DNA of 41,294 bases. Origin: Verrucomicrobiota bacterium (lineage in GTDB: Bacteria > Verrucomicrobiota > Verrucomicrobiia > Limisphaerales > Pedosphaeraceae). Below the pieces are notes generated by a model that had not been told where the DNA came from, did not search any database, and was given only the letters and a program-made list of their open reading frames with translations. A program made the translations under genes and the position numbers. This document shows, piece by piece, positions 7,155 through 16,835 of this stretch. How positions within the stretch are numbered: position 1 is the stretch's first letter; the number at the start of each line of letters is the position of its first letter. The stretch spans positions 1-41,294 of the forward strand of contig JAJPHR010000081.1 in assembly GCA_021325145.1 (NCBI GenBank), in the 5' to 3' direction.

Positions 7155-10100
7155 CTACGGGACTCGCAGCAGGAAGAATCGGCCTGCTCCGGAACCCACC
7201 GGTATGGAATTGGAGAACGAGCCTGTCCCGTCAAATGTTCCCGTGCTGTTTGTTGTCCATTGTGACCGGGGTGTGGCCGCATTCGTCGCGGTCAACCAGG
7301 TGTAGCCAGCGCCCGGCGTGCCTCCGGTGCCGGTCAGGACCAGGTTGCCGCTGACCACTGTAGGCGAGTGGATGCTGATCGGCGCAGCCGCAGGAGGAAC
7401 CCCGAACACTTGAATTTCATCATAACCCGAGTAACCGTTTTCTCCCGCGGGATTCGTGTAGTCGAATTTCACGCTGACAACATTGGCCGCGAGCGGTCCA
7501 GCCGTTGCGGAAGTCAGCGTCACCCGGTCGGCGGAAGGCGTGCCTCCAGGAATCGAGGGATTGAAGTTCACGCTGGCCAATGGAATGAAGGTCGCGGGCG
7601 CCGAGGCGGTGGCATAAGAAACCGTGTACGCCTGCTGGTCGCGGCCACTGTCACCCCACCCGGCGTAAACCGTGATATTGGTGAGATTATATCCGTTCGT
7701 GGACCCGGATAGTGTGTAAGTGGCGGAACGGCCACCGGCACCGCTGCCGCAGGTCGCAAATCCGGTGAGCGAACCGCCCGACGTGCCCAGTGAACCATCG
7801 GTCAGCACGCTGGCCCCGCCGGCGCCTTCCTGGGTGAAACTGCCGGTTCCGACGCTGCTGGGCGATTTTCCGGCAATGAGACTGCCGGACGAGAGCAGCC
7901 AGGTGGGAACAAATCCGCCGCTGATGTCCGTCTGGTTGGCGGGCGAAATGATCACACCATTTACCGGCGCTGGCACGGCGTTAACGGTGAATGAATTCGT
8001 GGTGGTCGAAGCGACTCCCAGCGCATTCGAGGCCACCAGATTGTAAGCGGCGCTGTCGCCAGCTTGCAGGTTGTTCAGAGTTAGAACCGAACTCGTGGCC
8101 CCGGTAATAATGGCGCCATTCTTGAACCATTGATAGTAGATCGGCGCCGTGCCATTGAAGGCGGTGGTAAACCTGACCTGGCTGCCGACGACATCCGAAC
8201 CCGTATGCGGCAGGAGATCCTGCGTCACCGTAGGTGGCAATGGCAGGGGGGCTGAAGCAGCGCCATACACGCTCAATTCAGCATAGCCTTCCCAGCCGTT
8301 CTCTCCCACGGGGTTGGTGAAGTCGAATTTGATGGCAGCGACATTGGTGGCCATTGGGCCGCCCACCGCCGGGGCAACGGTTACGCGACTGGTCGTCGGT
8401 TTGCCCGCCGGAATCGACGGCAGGAAGTCAACCGTCGTCAAGGGGATGAACGTCGCGGGAGCGACTACAGTGGAATAAGATATGGTGTATGCCTGCTCGT
8501 CGCGGCCACCGTCACTCCAGCCTCCGTAGGTCACGATGTTGGTCAGGTCATAACCGCTGGCGGAACCCGTGAAGGTGTAGGTGACCGAATTGCCACCCGG
8601 ATTGACGCCGCAAGTGGCCAGGGTGCTGTTGTTGCCGCTGCCCACATGGCCAAATACGCCGTCGGTCAGGACGGCTACGCCGCCGCCGCCTTCATTGATG
8701 AAATTACCGGTTCCACCAATGGCGCTGGGAGAGAGTCCCGCGATGAGGCTGCCGGGTGCGATGACATAGTTTGGACTGTAAGTTGCGCCGCGTCCTGTTT
8801 GATTGGCGGGCGAAGCGACAATGCCATTTCCGTCCGGTCCCGGCGCGGAGTTGACCACGAACGGGCTCCCGGTGCTGGGCGTGGTTCCGGAAGCATTGGA
8901 AGCCACGAGCCGGTAGGTGCCGCTATTCGTAAGCTGCAGGTTGGTCAGCGTCAGTGTCGTATTGGTCGCTCCGGGGATGTTGACTGGGCCGGAACCGGTG
9001 TCCACTTGCCATTGGTAGGAGGTGGCGCCGCCAAATGAGGCGGTAAAGGTAACCTGGCTGCCCACAACATCGGAACCACTGCCCGGCTCGGTGTCCGAGG
9101 CAATGATGGGAGCCGGCGCCGAGTTGGTCCCGTACACCTGAATTTCGCTGTAACCGACAAAGCCGTTCTCCGCCCCATTGTTCAATGTACTGAAGTCGAA
9201 TTTCAAAGCAGCGACATTTTTCACCAGCGGCACGCCAGCCAAAGGAGTGATGGTCGCACGCGTGGCTGACTGCACGCTCGAAGGGTTGAAGGGGTTGAAC
9301 AGGACGTCCGCAAACGCGGTAAAATTTGACGGAGCCGCCACGGTGGAATAATAAAGGGTGTACCTTTGTTCGTCCCGGCCGGCATCCGCCCAACCGCCGT
9401 AACTCACAATATTGGTGAGATCATACCCATTGGCAGAAGGCGGGAGCGTATAGATAACATATTGGCCCGCGCCGCTGCCGGCGGTGCCGCCGGTTATAAC
9501 ATCGGGACTGGTGATTCCTTCGGGATAAAGCGTGGCAAGTTTGCCATCGGTCAGCACGACGGGAGTTCCACCGATGTGCTCCTGGGGATCATTAAAAGCG
9601 CCGGGACCCACGGCGCTGGGAAGCGATCCCGCAATCAGATCAGCATTGGTCGAAATGGTCCAGGTTGGCGTAAATGTGCGATTGCCGCCCAACCCAAGTT
9701 GATTTGCGTAAGTGATGACGATGTTGTTCGTCGCGGGCGGCACAGGGTTTACGGTGAATGGTACTTCGGTGCTCGGCAGCGTTCCCAGCGCATTGGAAGC
9801 CAGGAGACTATAGGCGGCGGTGTCGGTCAGTTGCAGGTTGGTCAGCGTCAGCGTCGTATTTGTGGCTCCCGTAATGGGCACCGGTCCGCCGCCATTGTCC
9901 ACCTGCCACTGATAGAAGATCGGACGGCTGCCGTCGAACGTTGCTGAAAACGTAACCTGGCTGCCGACCACATCGGAGCCCGAGGCGGGCACGGTGTCGC
10001 TGGTCAGGACCGGCTGGCCTGAAATGGCGGTGATCGTGACGGGCGCGCTGGTGGACATCCCAAGGCTGTTGCTCACGATCACTTGATATTCGACTGGCTG

Positions 10101-10955
10101 GCCAGGAACAAAACTGGTCGTGTCCACGACGTAGTTGGTGGCATTCGCGCCGCCGATGTTGCTGAAGGTTGCCCCGCCGCTCCCGTTGTCTGTTTGCCAT
10201 CGATAGGTGAACGGCGCGGTCCCGGCGGGGTCCTCATTCAGAGTCACCAGCGTGCCGATATAAACATTGGAGGAAGGTGACACGAAAGGAACAAGGGCTG
10301 TCGGCGTGGCTGGCGCCGGGCTCGCATCCAGTCGGATGTTGTCATAATTCAACTCGGTGCCGGTGCCACCGGTGCCCTCCAACAGAATGGTTAGGGGACC
10401 ACTCGCATGTTGCCCCGTGATAAAGACCAGCGTGCTGTCAACAAACGTCCCCGGGGTCACAATGGTCGAATTAACGGGCGCCGATCCAAGAATGGTTCCG
10501 GCCGGGAAGTTGCCGCTTTCCAGGCTGATCGTTCCCATCCCGCCATCATTCAAAAGTGTGTTGCCCACCGCCACCGTGAGAGTATAGACCGTATTCGGCT
10601 GGAGGGTGCCAACCGTTTGCCAGGCATGGCCATCATGTCCCAGGCCAATCCAAAGGTAATTCATGCCATCTCCCGTAGGCGGTATCGTGCCCGGAGAACC
10701 GGTAGTCCCCGCATACAGGCCGTTCGTTGGATTAACCAGGTTAATGCCGCCATTGCCGGCAGCGCGCCAATCTGGACCAACATCCGGCCCGGCCGTGTTG
10801 GCGCCATCCTGCAGAGGGTCTCCGGTTAAGGTGTTTGTCCAAAGTTCAAAGGAAAAGTCCGGGACGGTAACCGGAGCGGCGGTGGCGATCCCACCGGCGG
10901 CTCCGGCCATCAGCAAAGCGGCGGCTATGCGCCGAATCAATGATTTGAGTTTCAT
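7155..10955 (-). CDS. Large secreted repeat protein: Ig-like domains alternating with GRDEQ-type jelly-roll modules
   Basis: This 1266-aa exported protein has no recognisable catalytic domain and is probably a glycan-binding or adhesive surface protein. I took the ATG at 10953-10955, which gives the signal peptide MKLKSLIRRIAAALLMAGAA; a longer frame reaches 11027. After the signal comes a jelly-roll domain of about 185 aa (VPDFSFELW ... LNYDNIRLD). Then an Ig-like domain (YIGTLVTLNEDPAGTAPFTY) is followed by three rounds of Ig-like domain (SGSDVVGSQVTF, TLTLTNLQLT) plus a roughly 190-aa module centred on YDLTNIV.YGGW.D.GRDEQ.YT. It ends with a variant of the FYR C-terminal module (GRFFLLRVP). 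The same pair of modules forms the N terminus of the GH78 enzyme at 11463-16661, so this protein may bind the same substrate. Operator copy b precedes it. Confidence 0.88.
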   Translation of the reverse strand: MKLKSLIRRIAAALLMAGAAGGIATAAPVTVPDFSFELWTNTLTGDPLQDGANTAGPDVGPDWRAAGNGGINLVNPTNGLYAGTTGSPGTIPPTGDGMNYLWIGLGHDGHAWQTVGTLQPNTVYTLTVAVGNTLLNDGGMGTISLESGNFPAGTILGSAPVNSTIVTPGTFVDSTLVFITGQHASGPLTILLEGTGGTGTELNYDNIRLDASPAPATPTALVPFVSPSSNVYIGTLVTLNEDPAGTAPFTYRWQTDNGSGGATFSNIGGANATNYVVDTTSFVPGQPVEYQVIVSNSLGMSTSAPVTITAISGQPVLTSDTVPASGSDVVGSQVTFSATFDGSRPIFYQWQVDNGGGPVPITGATNTTLTLTNLQLTDTAAYSLLASNALGTLPSTEVPFTVNPVPPATNNIVITYANQLGLGGNRTFTPTWTISTNADLIAGSLPSAVGPGAFNDPQEHIGGTPVVLTDGKLATLYPEGITSPDVITGGTAGSGAGQYVIYTLPPSANGYDLTNIVSYGGWADAGRDEQRYTLYYSTVAAPSNFTAFADVLFNPFNPSSVQSATRATITPLAGVPLVKNVAALKFDFSTLNNGAENGFVGYSEIQVYGTNSAPAPIIASDTEPGSGSDVVGSQVTFTASFGGATSYQWQVDTGSGPVNIPGATNTTLTLTNLQLTNSGTYRLVASNASGTTPSTGSPFVVNSAPGPDGNGIVASPANQTGRGATYSPNYVIAPGSLIAGLSPSAIGGTGNFINEGGGGVAVLTDGVFGHVGSGNNSTLATCGVNPGGNSVTYTFTGSASGYDLTNIVTYGGWSDGGRDEQAYTISYSTVVAPATFIPLTTVDFLPSIPAGKPTTSRVTVAPAVGGPMATNVAAIKFDFTNPVGENGWEGYAELSVYGAASAPLPLPPTVTQDLLPHTGSDVVGSQVRFTTAFNGTAPIYYQWFKNGAIITGATSSVLTLNNLQAGDSAAYNLVASNALGVASTTTNSFTVNAVPAPVNGVIISPANQTDISGGFVPTWLLSSGSLIAGKSPSSVGTGSFTQEGAGGASVLTDGSLGTSGGSLTGFATCGSGAGGRSATYTLSGSTNGYNLTNITVYAGWGDSGRDQQAYTVSYATASAPATFIPLASVNFNPSIPGGTPSADRVTLTSATAGPLAANVVSVKFDYTNPAGENGYSGYDEIQVFGVPPAAAPISIHSPTVVSGNLVLTGTGGTPGAGYTWLTATNAATPRSQWTTNSTGTFDGTGSFSNSIPVGSGAGRFFLLRVP
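7400..7965 (-). repeat. GRDEQ-type module, copy 3 of the 7155-10955 protein
   Basis: Approximate bounds. It runs from NGVIISPANQT to YSGYDEIQVFG, with core YAGWGDSGRDQQAYTVSYAT. It is paralogous to copies at about 8262-8835, 9127-9735 and 15714-16292. Confidence 0.75.
8262..8835 (-). repeat. GRDEQ-type module, copy 2
   Basis: Approximate bounds. It runs from NGIVASPANQT to EGYAELSVYG, with core YGGWSDGGRDEQAYTISYST. Copies are separated by an Ig-like domain of about 90 aa. Confidence 0.75.
9127..9735 (-). repeat. GRDEQ-type module, copy 1
   Basis: Approximate bounds. It runs from NNIVITYANQL to VGYSEIQVYG, with core YGGWADAGRDEQRYTLYYST. It is slightly longer than copies 2 and 3, with an insert around ITSPDVITGG. 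Confidence 0.75.
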
Positions 10956-11081
10956 TCGTTTAGGTTGGTTGTTTGAATTGGTTATTGAGTTGTCGGCCCG
11001 CCGCGCCGCGGACGAATCGCTTCTCATCCGCGTCTAAAACGCTGGCTGGTTGTTGCTGGATGCGGCATGTGCTGTTGAAAA

Positions 11082-11152
11082 ATCCTAAGCTGGAAATTAA
11101 TCGGGCGTATATCCCCTAACATGGTAAGAAGCCCATCACCGAAACAGGTGAT
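11082..11152 (-). promoter_or_regulatory. Shared operator/promoter element, copy b (gene 7155-10955)
   Basis: The plus strand reads ATCACCGAAACAGGTGAT at 11135-11152, a perfect 6+6 bp palindrome with a 6-nt spacer. Next come GGGGAT (minus strand, 11111-11116, within TTAGGGGAT) and a -10-like TAGGAT (11082-11087). The palindrome is identical to copy c, and all spacings match copy c exactly. The predicted leader to the ATG at 10955 is about 120 nt. Confidence 0.7.
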
Positions 11153-11462
11153 GGTTGGGCCGCCGCCTTTTGCTGTCGGCGCCATACTGTTCATTTTGTG
11201 GTTTGTTTTGGTTTGTTCTACTTTGTTTCATCTTGTTGTGCCTTGGCCTCCAATGTCTCCGGCGTGCCCGGTGTGTCTCCCTCATCGTGCTTGATGTTTG
11301 GTGTTTGATTGTTGGTGTTTCCGGCACTCCGCGCTGGCTCCCTCCCTGAACCCGTGACACCGTGACAACTCAATAAACACGGGCCTTTTCTGAGGCGCAA
11401 CCCGTGACACTACCCGTGACAACCCGTGACATTTGACCTTGGGCTTCCGGCTTTCGGATTTC
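11153..11462. other. Gene-free stretch with low-complexity and short-repeat DNA
   Basis: Between the stop of the GH78 gene (11463) and operator copy b I see no gene. On the plus strand 11190-11245 is T/G-rich (repeated GGTTTGTT-like words). A degenerate run of TGTTTGG/TGTTTGA words follows at about 11288-11325. The distal part holds five copies of CCGTGACA, listed separately. No clear terminator hairpin with a T-run was found for the GH78 gene. Confidence 0.6.
11351..11431. repeat. Five direct copies of (C)CCGTGACA
   Basis: Copies begin at 11351, 11360 (8-mer), 11401, 11413 and 11423. They sit 31-112 nt beyond the stop of the minus-strand GH78 gene. Spacing is irregular (9, 41, 12, 10 nt), so this is not a CRISPR. 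The core is non-palindromic. It could be a protein-binding cluster or a slippage-expanded intergenic repeat. Confidence 0.6.
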
Positions 11463-14400
11463 TCACCGGGCCAGGATGCGATAGAATTGCTGCGAACTGG
11501 CGTTGGACAGATTCGTAAAATTAAAACTGCCGCCGATGTCAGATTGATTGGTAAGCATGGGAGTCCAAACGACCGGCGGGACCAGGTTCGATGCGGTCAA
11601 AAGTATCAAGGACTGGCCCTTCGCGGCGACACCCCCGAGCGAAAAATTCCCCGCATTCAAATGGATGGTCTGAATTACCGGCGGCAGGTTGGAGACGACG
11701 ATGTTGGCGGACGCCGAGTCCAGCACATCGCCGCCGTCGAAAACCACCGTGGCATGAAGGCTGTAGTTTCCAGCCGGAACGTTGGTCCAGGTGTAGAAGA
11801 AAGGCGCGGCAGAGACCTGCGCGATGAGGTTGGTGGCGTTCGAGTAAAATTGCACGTTGCTGATGCTGTTGCCGTTGGTCGCGACGGTCGCGGCGAGGTT
11901 GAGCGTGGCGGGCGCCTGGAAGGCCGCATTATTGGTGGGACTCGTCAGCGCCAGGGCCGGCAACTGCAACTGCAACGCCGGCGAAATCCTGACGTTGTCG
12001 ATGAAAACGGTATTGTCTCCGCCGGCCAGATCCGTCCCCACAAAGGCGAGCGTGTGCGCCGCTGCCGTGGCGGTGAACCTGGCGGTATAATCCACATAAC
12101 TGGTGGCACTCGATCCGGGGTTGTAGTTTGTAATCACCGTATTATCCAGTTTTACGCTCCAGGATTCGCCTCCGTGTTGATTGCCCGTGTCGGCGCGCTG
12201 GGCGGCAGAGAACGTGACGGTGTAATTCGTCCCCGGCAAAAATCCATACAACGTCTGCGAGATGGAGCCGAAGGATTGAAGAAACGCCACCTGCAATCCT
12301 TCCGGCGCGGGCGAGTTAAATGACGTGAAGCCGCTGTTGTTCGCAGCGATGCCCGAGCCACTGCCGGGCGCGCCGCCAAACGCCCATGCGGCTCCGGAAG
12401 GATTGTATTGGTAGGATGCCGTCGGCGGCGTCTCAAAGCCAAAGTTTAAAATCGAGTTCGGCGTGGCGCCGACTTCCGACGAGTTGGCGCTCTCGCCGTT
12501 CGTGTAAACCGCTGAGACAACATAATACCACGTCGTTCCATTGGTCGCGGTCGGATCAACGTAATTGTTGCGTTGCAGGCCACTGGCCAGGATGGTGTAA
12601 GGCCCTCCGGACGCCAGCGAGCGCTTCACGTTGATGCCGGCCGCCCCGGGCGGGAAATTCCAGTTCAGGCTCACCCACTGATTTCCAGCCTGGGCCGCCA
12701 ATCCGTTGGGCGCGGGGAAAATGTTCCAGTTAAACTGGTAGCTCCCCGAGACAACCGCCCACACGGAATAACTCTGGGACCCGGCGCTCTCGAAGTGATC
12801 GAAAGTCACGCCGGGTGAATTGCCCGCGACAGCGCCGTTCTGCCAGATCGTAACGCCGCTTTCCTGGACCAGCAGGTTTGTCGTGGTGGTTCCGTCCATG
12901 GGCAAATAAACGTAAGCGGTGGAACCAGGCGGAATGGTGGTCTGCATGCCAACGCTTTGTCCGTTGATCTGCCACGCGTTGGAAATGGTGCCGTAGGGTG
13001 ATTCATGGGTCGCCTGCGCCCAGGGCAACACGCCGGTGATTTCGGGTTTGATGGCGACCGTCCTGTAACCCGGAGCACCCGGGCGAACGCCGGCCACGTA
13101 TTCGATGAACCACGCGGAGATGTCGCCGAACATAATGTGGTTTAATGAATCCTGCGAACCCGTGCCGCTCCAGGTTTCGTACAAGGTCGTGGCTCCGTTC
13201 TTAACCAAATAGCCCCAACTCGGATAGTTCGTCTGCATGGCCAGTGCGAACGCCGAGTCGGAATGCCCGTTGTCGCACAGCGCCCGCAGCAAATACTTCG
13301 ACCCGAGAATTCCGGTGTCGGTCGTATTGCCTTCCTGTTGAACGCGGGCGGCGAGAGCGTTTGCGGCGGCGGGTATCTGGTTGGAACTCACCAGGCCCTG
13401 ATACAGCGCGCAAGATTGCGCGGTGAGCGTCCCCCCGGAATATTGACTATTGGCCGGGTTGAAGAACGAGCCATTGAACGAGATTTTGATTTGCGCGGCC
13501 AGATTGCTGTATTGCTGGGCTGCCGCGGTGTTCCCCATCAAGGCCGCGGTCTGAGCGACAATCAGCGCGCCTTCATAATAGTAACCGGTATCGGTCACGG
13601 AGGCCGGTGTCGTTGTCGCGGCCGGTTCCCAGTCACCCAGGCCGTATGAAACAATGTTGCCGGAGGCGACGCTGGTTTCGTAATCCACGTAGGCTTTCAT
13701 GCCCGCGTAGTTGTTGGTCAAAATGCGCACGTCGCCGCAATGTTGATACACAAACCAGGGAATGAGCAGGTACGCCGACTCCCACGCCGGGCCTTCGCCG
13801 TAACCCCAGACCGCATTGGGAAATACGCCGGACAACTCCCCGTTGGGCATTTGCCCGGCGGCGAACTCCTTCATCCATCGCGTGTAGGCCGCCGCGCCGT
13901 GGAAATGGGTCAGCCCGATTTCACAAGCCAGTTGGGCGTCCCCCGTCCAGCCATTTTTTTCCCGCGTCGGGCAATCCGTCGGAATGCCGACAAAATTGCC
14001 AAAATAGGACCATAAGGTATTCGTCTCGATTCCGTTGAGCAGAGCGTTGCCGCACAAAAAGCTTCCCGCCGGGGCGAGATCAGTGTGCACGACGCGGGCC
14101 ACGAGAGTGTTGGTCGTGGGAGCGGAAGGCAATCCGGAAACCTGGGCGTAACGAAACCCGTGATAAGTGAAACTCGGGGACCAGGTTTCAACGCCGCCGC
14201 CCTTGAGGATATAGGTGTCCGTCTGAAAATATTGCGTGAGAGACACGAGATAATTGATGTTGCTCTGGTCCACCGAGCCGTCGCTGTTCGTTTTTTCGCC
14301 GTACACCATTTTCACCGAAGTTCCCGCCGGACCGCTGACACTCAACTCTCCCCAACCGACCAGGTTCTGTCCAAAATCAAAGGTGTAAACACCACTTTGG

Positions 14401-16661
14401 CCGGACACCGGAATTATTTTCACCGGAACAACGGTCTGAAACACCCTGACCGGCTCGGCATCCGGCGCGATCAACGTTCCGGCAGTTCCCTGGCGCAGCA
14501 GTACTGGCGCCCAAGCCGAATCATCGTAGCTCGCGGTTGACCAACCCGGTCTTTCGAGCCGGGCGTCATAAACTTCCCCCAACCGCGTCGCATCCAAAAG
14601 TATTGGACCGGTGGCGGCCTTCCAGGTCCCATCGCTGACCACCAAAGCATGCGTGCCGTCGGCATATTGTATGTCCATTTGCAGCAACATCTGCGGCAAG
14701 GCGCGCCAGGGGGCGGTGTAAGTGTTCCAGGCATCGCTGCTCCATTGGTTGTAGAATCCGTTGGCGAGCTGCACGCCGATGGCGTTCTGTCCCGGAACAA
14801 GATTCGTCGTCACGTCGTACGTGACATAATCCGCCTCCAGATCATAACGCGTCCAGGAGGGATCGAGCACGTGGTCGCCGACTTTTGCGCCGTTGATTTG
14901 AAGCTCGTAGTAACCCAGACCGCAGATGTAAGCCGTGGCGCGGGCCACCGTGTTGCTCACCGGGAACGTCTTTCGCAACATTGGGCTGGGCGCGGCGGGC
15001 GAAATATTGGTGGGCGTGGTCATGCCAATCCATTTGGCGCTCCAATCGGACGGATTGAGCAAGCCCATGCTCCAGTTTGCCGTTGGACTCCACGCCGAAG
15101 GGTCCCCGTTCGCATCCCAGATTCGCGCCTTCCAATAACATAACTGGCCCGAGGTCAGGGCCTGCCCTGCATACGGCACCAAGACGGACTGGTCGGAAGC
15201 CACCCGCCCGCTGTTCCACACGTCTCCATGATCCTGCGCCAGCACCGTCGGCGACGTGGCCACCAGAACCTGGCAGGCCGTTTGCCGGTCGCCGCGTTGA
15301 GGAGATGTCATGGCCCAACTTAAGCGCGGTTTGGTCACGTCGATGCCCAACGGATTCTGCAAATGCTCGCAGCGCAAATTGCCCAAAGTTGCTGCGGCGA
15401 CGTTGGTATTGACGCCGTTAACGGTCAGCGCCAGTGCGGGACTCAAAGCCGATGCGTTGGCATCCGTCACGCGCACACGAAAATTCATGGTGAAACCACC
15501 GAGTCCAACGGTGTTGAGCACATAATTCGATCCCGTCGCTCCCGGGATGTCCGTGTAAGTGGACGGACTGCCGCCGTAGTCGGTTTGCCATTGAAAGCGC
15601 AGCGGCGGCACACCACTCGCCGCCTCATTGAACGTCACGGGCATTCCGGCAACCACCGGAGAAGCGGGGGAACTGGTGGGCGCATTCGCCACCGGGGGAG
15701 GGCCGGAGGTAGTGCCGTACAAATCAATTTCCGAATAACCGCAAAAGCCGTTCTCCGGTGCTGGAGTGGTAAAATCAAACTTCACAGCGGCGACACTCCT
15801 GGCGAGCGGGCCATTTGTCGCAGAGTAGAACGTCACGCGGGTGGCGGACTGCACACCGGCGGGATTCGCCGGGTTGTAACTCACACTGGTCAACGGAACG
15901 AACGTCGAAGGGTTCGCTACTGTGGAATAATAAATCGTATAAGCCTGTTCGTCGCGACCGGCATCCCCCCACCCTCCGTAAACAACAATGTTGGTGAGAT
16001 CGTATCCACTGCCCGAACCCGTGAGCGTATAAGTAACGGATTGCCCGGCCGAACCACCGCACGTTACCTCGGTGGAGCTTCCGCCCACATTCGGCCAATA
16101 GTTGAGCGAACCAAATGTGCCGTCGGTCAGGACTGAAACCGCCCCTGCTCCGTACTGACTGAAATTCCCCGCTCCGACGCTGCTCGGGGATTGCCCGGCA
16201 ATCAAGCTGTTGGACGCAACCGTCCAGGTGGGGATGAAATTAGTGGCGCTGCTGCCGAGACCGGTTTGCGTGGCAATGGCAGTAACAATATTGCTCACCG
16301 CCGGAGGCACGGGATTGACCGTGAGCGGACTGGCGGAGCTCCAGGTAACCCCTGAGATATTGGATGCCTGAAGCCGGTAAGATGCCGTGTTTGCAAGTTG
16401 CAGGTTGGTGAGCGTCAAGGCCGTATTCGTCGCCCCCGGGATATTGTTCGTCACGCCAGCGCCAAGCACCTGCCATTGATAAGCAATCGGGCTCGCGCCG
16501 CTAAAGGCCGCAGTGAATGTGATCGTGCCACCAACCACATCGGAACTGGTGGCCGGCAGGGTGTTGGTGAGTATGGTGGGACCGGCGGTGAGCGTCCCGA
16601 CGGCGGCGTTGTAGCTTGCCAGGGCCGCCAGCAGGCAGCGTTTCAGTGGACCAATTTTCAT
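11463..16661 (-). CDS. Very large secreted GH78 alpha-L-rhamnosidase with N-terminal binding modules
   Basis: This 1732-aa protein starts with a signal peptide (MKIGPLKRCLLAALASYNAA). An Ig-like domain spans about 28-118, a GRDEQ-type jelly-roll module 124-316 (YGGWGDAGRDEQAYTIYYST) and a second Ig-like domain 325-415. GH78 proper starts at about 425 (LGNLRCEHLQNPLGIDVTKP). The catalytic motif is TDCPTREKNGWTGD, with putative general acid E901. E1162 in NGATTLYETW is the putative general base. This is a different GH78 subtype from the CPQRDER enzymes at 170 and 16953. After the barrel come a fibronectin III-like domain (about 1316-1400), a jelly-roll binding domain (about 1404-1562, GFETP ... 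FIDNVRIS), a bacterial Ig-like domain (about 1567-1658) and an FYR-type C-terminal module (SQQFYRILAR). Operator copy c lies upstream, facing this gene. The substrate is inferred to be a rhamnosylated polysaccharide. Confidence 0.93.
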   Translation of the reverse strand: MKIGPLKRCLLAALASYNAAVGTLTAGPTILTNTLPATSSDVVGGTITFTAAFSGASPIAYQWQVLGAGVTNNIPGATNTALTLTNLQLANTASYRLQASNISGVTWSSASPLTVNPVPPAVSNIVTAIATQTGLGSSATNFIPTWTVASNSLIAGQSPSSVGAGNFSQYGAGAVSVLTDGTFGSLNYWPNVGGSSTEVTCGGSAGQSVTYTLTGSGSGYDLTNIVVYGGWGDAGRDEQAYTIYYSTVANPSTFVPLTSVSYNPANPAGVQSATRVTFYSATNGPLARSVAAVKFDFTTPAPENGFCGYSEIDLYGTTSGPPPVANAPTSSPASPVVAGMPVTFNEAASGVPPLRFQWQTDYGGSPSTYTDIPGATGSNYVLNTVGLGGFTMNFRVRVTDANASALSPALALTVNGVNTNVAAATLGNLRCEHLQNPLGIDVTKPRLSWAMTSPQRGDRQTACQVLVATSPTVLAQDHGDVWNSGRVASDQSVLVPYAGQALTSGQLCYWKARIWDANGDPSAWSPTANWSMGLLNPSDWSAKWIGMTTPTNISPAAPSPMLRKTFPVSNTVARATAYICGLGYYELQINGAKVGDHVLDPSWTRYDLEADYVTYDVTTNLVPGQNAIGVQLANGFYNQWSSDAWNTYTAPWRALPQMLLQMDIQYADGTHALVVSDGTWKAATGPILLDATRLGEVYDARLERPGWSTASYDDSAWAPVLLRQGTAGTLIAPDAEPVRVFQTVVPVKIIPVSGQSGVYTFDFGQNLVGWGELSVSGPAGTSVKMVYGEKTNSDGSVDQSNINYLVSLTQYFQTDTYILKGGGVETWSPSFTYHGFRYAQVSGLPSAPTTNTLVARVVHTDLAPAGSFLCGNALLNGIETNTLWSYFGNFVGIPTDCPTREKNGWTGDAQLACEIGLTHFHGAAAYTRWMKEFAAGQMPNGELSGVFPNAVWGYGEGPAWESAYLLIPWFVYQHCGDVRILTNNYAGMKAYVDYETSVASGNIVSYGLGDWEPAATTTPASVTDTGYYYEGALIVAQTAALMGNTAAAQQYSNLAAQIKISFNGSFFNPANSQYSGGTLTAQSCALYQGLVSSNQIPAAANALAARVQQEGNTTDTGILGSKYLLRALCDNGHSDSAFALAMQTNYPSWGYLVKNGATTLYETWSGTGSQDSLNHIMFGDISAWFIEYVAGVRPGAPGYRTVAIKPEITGVLPWAQATHESPYGTISNAWQINGQSVGMQTTIPPGSTAYVYLPMDGTTTTNLLVQESGVTIWQNGAVAGNSPGVTFDHFESAGSQSYSVWAVVSGSYQFNWNIFPAPNGLAAQAGNQWVSLNWNFPPGAAGINVKRSLASGGPYTILASGLQRNNYVDPTATNGTTWYYVVSAVYTNGESANSSEVGATPNSILNFGFETPPTASYQYNPSGAAWAFGGAPGSGSGIAANNSGFTSFNSPAPEGLQVAFLQSFGSISQTLYGFLPGTNYTVTFSAAQRADTGNQHGGESWSVKLDNTVITNYNPGSSATSYVDYTARFTATAAAHTLAFVGTDLAGGDNTVFIDNVRISPALQLQLPALALTSPTNNAAFQAPATLNLAATVATNGNSISNVQFYSNATNLIAQVSAAPFFYTWTNVPAGNYSLHATVVFDGGDVLDSASANIVVSNLPPVIQTIHLNAGNFSLGGVAAKGQSLILLTASNLVPPVVWTPMLTNQSDIGGSFNFTNLSNASSQQFYRILAR
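15714..16292 (-). repeat. GRDEQ-type module inside the GH78 protein
   Basis: Encodes residues 124-316 (NIVTAIATQTG to CGYSEIDLYGT). It is paralogous to the three copies in the neighbouring 7155-10955 protein, and the preceding Ig-like domain is shared too. This indicates exchange of a two-domain unit between neighbouring genes. Confidence 0.75.
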
Positions 16662-16835
16662 TCGCTAACACTTTTTGCAGTTCGTCGTTCAAAGCGGCCA
16701 CGAGGCGACTGAGAACTTATCTTGGCAAGGCGGGCAGTCCTCTGCACGCCGTCGGCGCGCACGGAGTGACGCGCCCTGCCGGGATTGACTCTAATTTCCC
16801 TGGCTGTGTGAGGCTTGTCGTGTCGATATGCTGAA

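Noticed and set aside
11351..11431. CRISPR array
   Set aside because: Repeats are only 8-9 nt, with irregular short gaps and no cas genes.
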